Shown in pieces: positions 5,336 through 7,665 of a stretch of 7,665 nt of DNA. This DNA is from Flavobacteriia bacterium (lineage in GTDB: Bacteria > Bacteroidota > Bacteroidia > Flavobacteriales > Flavobacteriaceae). The notes under the pieces were generated by a model. The model did not search any database. It had not been told where the DNA came from and was given only the letters and a program-made list of their open reading frames with translations. Both the position numbers and the translations under genes were made by a program. The stretch covers positions 1-7,665 of the forward strand of contig DRQI01000168.1 of NCBI GenBank assembly GCA_011330545.1, given 5' to 3'. Position 1 is the stretch's first letter; the number at the start of each line of letters is the position of its first letter.

Positions 5336-6205
5336 ATGGAAAATCAGACACAACTAACGCGATATAAAAATCTAATAGGCTTTATCGAAAAGAAGTTTAA
5401 AGAAGATATCAGTATTAAAGATATAGAGGATGTTTCGTTTTATTCTTATCGGAATATCAATAGAATATTTTTAGCATTACACCACGAAACCATTGGAAAA
5501 TATATGAAAAGGTTAAAATTGGAAAAAGCTGCCGAATATTTGAAATTTTCAGATAGTGATATTACCGATATCGCCATCGAGATAGGCTATAGTGATATTG
5601 CCGCTTTTAGCAAAGCATTTAAAAAACAATTCAACTGCTCTCCTTCTGCTTTTCGCAATTCACAGGCTTTGAAACAGCATATTATTCAAAAAGCTATCAA
5701 CCCGTTAGAAGCCCTTCATCATTTGAAATTAGATTTTGAAATTGAAGAACTTCCTGAAATGGAGGTCTTATACCTTACCTATCAAGGTGCTTATGAAAAT
5801 ATAAACGGTATTAAAAAAACATGGGACCAATTGGTAAACTATGCCTTAAAACATAATTTATTACAACATGAAACTATCTTTTTTGGTGAAATATTAGATG
5901 ATAATGAAATTACAGATACTATACATTGCAGGTATAATGCCGCTATTGTTTTAGAAAAAGAATTGAATTTTACTATTAAAGGATTGTTTAAAACCAAACA
6001 TATTGAGGCTCAAAAATATGTAAAATTTATCCATAAGGGCAGCCATGAAAGCTGTATAGAAACCTATCATAAAATTTATGCCCAATGGATGACAGCGGTA
6101 CAACTGGAATTTGAAGATAAACCTGTTTTAGAATTCTATTTGAACGATGAAGAAGATACGCCACAAGAAGCCCTGCTAACCGAAATTTATATTCCTGTAA
6201 AATGA
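5336..6205 (+). CDS. AraC-family transcriptional regulator with GyrI-like effector domain
   Basis: Cytoplasmic DNA-binding regulator of 289 residues. Residues ~8-107 form the double helix-turn-helix of the AraC/XylS family, placed at the N-terminus as in SoxS/Rob. The second HTH signature is clear: DITDIAIEIGYSDIAAFSKA then FKKQFNCSPSAFR. Residues ~131-288 match the GyrI-like, Rob-type small-molecule binding domain (FEIEELPEMEVLYLTYQGAY at its start, then FFGEILDD, KYVKFIHKGSHESCIETYHK and a C-terminal EALLTEIYIPVK). Such proteins usually sense hydrophobic or cationic compounds and control stress or efflux genes. The ATG at 5336 is chosen because the ATG at 5331 is in a different frame and opens a very short ORF. 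It is divergent from the envelope operon across 248 nt, so control of that operon is plausible but not shown. Confidence 0.92.
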   Translation: MENQTQLTRYKNLIGFIEKKFKEDISIKDIEDVSFYSYRNINRIFLALHHETIGKYMKRLKLEKAAEYLKFSDSDITDIAIEIGYSDIAAFSKAFKKQFNCSPSAFRNSQALKQHIIQKAINPLEALHHLKLDFEIEELPEMEVLYLTYQGAYENINGIKKTWDQLVNYALKHNLLQHETIFFGEILDDNEITDTIHCRYNAAIVLEKELNFTIKGLFKTKHIEAQKYVKFIHKGSHESCIETYHKIYAQWMTAVQLEFEDKPVLEFYLNDEEDTPQEALLTEIYIPVK

Positions 6206-6340
6206 TGAATTTGCCATTTGCCGACTAAAATTTCTTAAAACATTTTACCATTTTTATCGTACAAAAACAAACCCGATGGTATTTTACTGTTTTTAATTTA
6301 TTGATTAATAGCTGTTTACTATTTCGATTCTCAAAAAAAT

Positions 6341-6360
6341 AAAAGAGACGGTCTTTTTTT
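6341..6360 (+). terminator. Weak candidate terminator after the AraC gene
   Basis: AAAAGAGA (6341-6348) can pair with TCTTTTTT (6352-6359), with one G-T wobble, around a CGG loop, and the U-run continues beyond. It sits 136 nt after the AraC stop and ~95 nt before the TetR start. The stem is A/T-rich and therefore weak. Confidence 0.35.
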
Positions 6361-6419
6361 CTTTTCCTCGTTACTTTTAATTTTCAATTCTATAAAGTAG
6401 GAATTTTCACCTTCAAAAT

Positions 6420-6438
6420 GTTTCATTAGTGAAGTAAC
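6420..6438. promoter_or_regulatory. Imperfect palindrome just upstream of the TetR gene (possible autoregulatory operator)
   Basis: A 19-bp stretch from GTT at 6420 to AAC at 6438 is centred on G6429. Six of nine positions pair in dyad symmetry, including the outer GTT/AAC. It lies 17 nt before the TetR ATG, the usual place for a self-repression site, but the symmetry is imperfect and could be chance. Confidence 0.25.
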
Positions 6439-6454
6439 TATAAAAAATCTCCCT

Positions 6455-7120
6455 ATGACTCAAGAAATAAAAAGAAAGCTCACCCGGCAAACGTTAATCG
6501 ATAAAGGATATGAATTGATAAATATGTACGGTTACTACGCCACTAGCATAGAACGTATCTTAAGCGAAGTAAATTTAACCAAAGGTGCTTTTTACTACCA
6601 TTTTGAAAATAAACACCATTTTGTAGAAGCTATTATCAAAGAGCGAATAGAAAAAGAAATTCACAGCGAATTTATAGAACCCATCAATAAACGCGGAAAC
6701 CCAATATTTATATTAACCGATTTACTTCAAGACAAATTGATAAATGATAAATCATTAGGACAAAATGTAGGAAGCCCCCTGACCAATTTCATTGTAGAAC
6801 TAAGCCACGAACCTAATGATTACGACTTACAACGTACGCTAAAAGATATTTTAAACCAATGGCAAGTAGCCTTAATTGGCTTATTGCACCGCGGTATTGA
6901 AGACGGCTACCTAAATAGGCATATCAATACCGAGTCGGTAGCAGAATTTATGATAATTTCGATAGAAGGCGCCAGAACCTTAAAAAAAACCACGAGCGAC
7001 CAAGCCATCTTCTACAATTATGTAGAACAGTTTAAAAATTATTTAGATACCTTAAAAATCCCCAAAGAAGAAAAAGAAACAACACGGTATTACCTTTATG
7101 AAGATGCCCTTGCTAGTTAA
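6455..7120 (+). CDS. TetR/AcrR-family transcriptional regulator
   Basis: Cytoplasmic one-component regulator of 221 residues. Residues ~8-55 form the TetR N-terminal DNA-binding domain: TRQTLIDKGYELINMYGYYA, then TSIERILSEVNLTKGAFYYH and FENKHHFVEAI. The GAFYYHFxNK recognition-helix block is nearly diagnostic. The remaining ~165 residues are helical and form the ligand-binding and dimerisation domain, which is too divergent to name a ligand. The ATG at 6455 gives a normal family length; an A/T-rich leader precedes it. No gene lies in the same direction after it. The stop (7118-7120) overlaps the 3' end of the convergent acyl-protein synthetase gene by 8 nt. Its target may be itself or genes outside the window. 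Confidence 0.92.
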   Translation: MTQEIKRKLTRQTLIDKGYELINMYGYYATSIERILSEVNLTKGAFYYHFENKHHFVEAIIKERIEKEIHSEFIEPINKRGNPIFILTDLLQDKLINDKSLGQNVGSPLTNFIVELSHEPNDYDLQRTLKDILNQWQVALIGLLHRGIEDGYLNRHINTESVAEFMIISIEGARTLKKTTSDQAIFYNYVEQFKNYLDTLKIPKEEKETTRYYLYEDALAS

Positions 7121-7665
7121 GTAACAAGTTACAGCCTCTGATATCAGCGTGGTCAAACCTGCCCAATACTTCAAAAGAAGTATCAGTATGCATGTTGCCT
7201 AAATCTTGGGTAGCGATAAATGAACACGAATTGACATTTGCCAAATCAATAATATTAATACCGCCGGTACTACCCTTTGGTACTAATTGCAACGCATCTT
7301 CGGTATCGCGAATTAGAATTTTCATCCATGGTGGCGTTTTAAAAATACCCTCGCCTTTAGAATAGGCTTGGCTTAACAATTCTGTCATTCCGTATTCAGA
7401 ATGAATGGCGGCTACGCCAAAACCTTCTCGTAACCGTTGGTGCAATTCGGTTCTAATCAATTCTTTTCGCCTTCCTTTCATGCCGCCGGTTTCCATAACA
7501 ATAGTATTTTTTAGCCGAAGCCGATATTTTTCTGCCATCGCCAACAAGGCATATGAAACACCTATCAACAACACCCTTTCGCCACGGTTATCCAACTCGA
7601 TTAAGGTGTCTTTCAAGGCATGGATATTGTCTAAATAAAATCCGCTTTCAGGTTTCTTAGACTTC
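7113..7665 (-). CDS. LuxE-like acyl-protein synthetase / acyltransferase (5' end beyond window)
   Basis: This is the C-terminal ~184 residues of a LuxE-family protein (PF04443), an ANL-type enzyme that activates a fatty or other acyl group with ATP and hands it to a protein or CoA acceptor. The frame is open to the window edge (KSKKPESGFYLDNIHALKDT at its beginning), so the TTG at 7614-7616 is internal. Recognisable blocks are LLIGVSYALLAMAEKY, then NTIVMETGGMKGRRKELIRT (the Met-Glu-Thr-Gly-Gly loop), HSEYGMTELLSQAYS (the adenylate-forming motif with Glu-Tyr-Gly-Met-Thr-Glu), a hinge-like Gly-Arg-Phe-Asp in EVLGRFDHADIRGCN, and a short C-terminal tail. In Flavobacteriaceae these proteins are annotated only as acyltransferase; there are no lux genes here. 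The cognate acyl substrate is unknown. Confidence 0.88.
   Translation of the reverse strand, partial: KSKKPESGFYLDNIHALKDTLIELDNRGERVLLIGVSYALLAMAEKYRLRLKNTIVMETGGMKGRRKELIRTELHQRLREGFGVAAIHSEYGMTELLSQAYSKGEGIFKTPPWMKILIRDTEDALQLVPKGSTGGINIIDLANVNSCSFIATQDLGNMHTDTSFEVLGRFDHADIRGCNLLLN

Noticed and set aside
7405..7638. Plus-strand open frame of 77 codons
   Set aside because: It is antisense to the conserved LuxE-like region, including the Glu-Tyr-Gly-Met-Thr-Glu block.

Overview
The window looks like chromosomal DNA from a member of the Bacteroidota, most likely Flavobacteriaceae. It is AT-rich, has A-rich translation leaders instead of strong Shine-Dalgarno sites, and carries several TAnnTTTG promoter boxes. 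It also holds proteins typical of that family: a TyrS C-terminus, a PorT-like outer-membrane barrel, an AraC regulator with a GyrI-like domain and a LuxE-type acyl-protein synthetase. I see no tRNA, rRNA, CRISPR array or transposase.

Layout. At 2-244 (+) is the 3' end of tyrS. Two bases later, and facing it, is a minus-strand restriction cassette at 247-1508. In transcription order this cassette holds a broken XRE/HTH controller gene (about 1508-1213, three frameshifts), an intact DpnI-type endonuclease that cuts only N6-methylated GATC (1201-425), and the small DpnD/PcfM-family protein (420-247). An AT-rich spacer (1509-1687) follows. Next is a multispanning DUF418/YeiB-like membrane protein (minus, 2761-1688), then a gap with nested inverted repeats. 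A likely envelope operon on the minus strand runs 5087 to 3015 and encodes a small secreted lipocalin-like protein, an unrecognised secreted or outer-membrane protein of 355 residues, and a PorT-type beta-barrel. Divergent from it is an AraC/GyrI-like regulator (5336-6205 +), then a TetR regulator (6455-7120 +). The TetR gene overlaps tail to tail by 8 nt with a LuxE-like acyl-protein synthetase (minus, 7113 to the window edge, 5' truncated).

How it fits together. The main accessory element is the DpnI/DpnD cassette. It should destroy incoming Dam-methylated DNA and is only compatible with a host that does not methylate GATC. Its presumed transcriptional controller has decayed while the nuclease stayed open. 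The sequence GATC occurs only once in the whole window (3795-3798), against about 18 occurrences each of CATG and GTAC, which have the same base composition. This depletion is not explained by a nuclease that ignores unmethylated GATC, and it is the observation here most worth following up. The envelope genes and two regulators look like ordinary core or accessory functions without a clear shared pathway.
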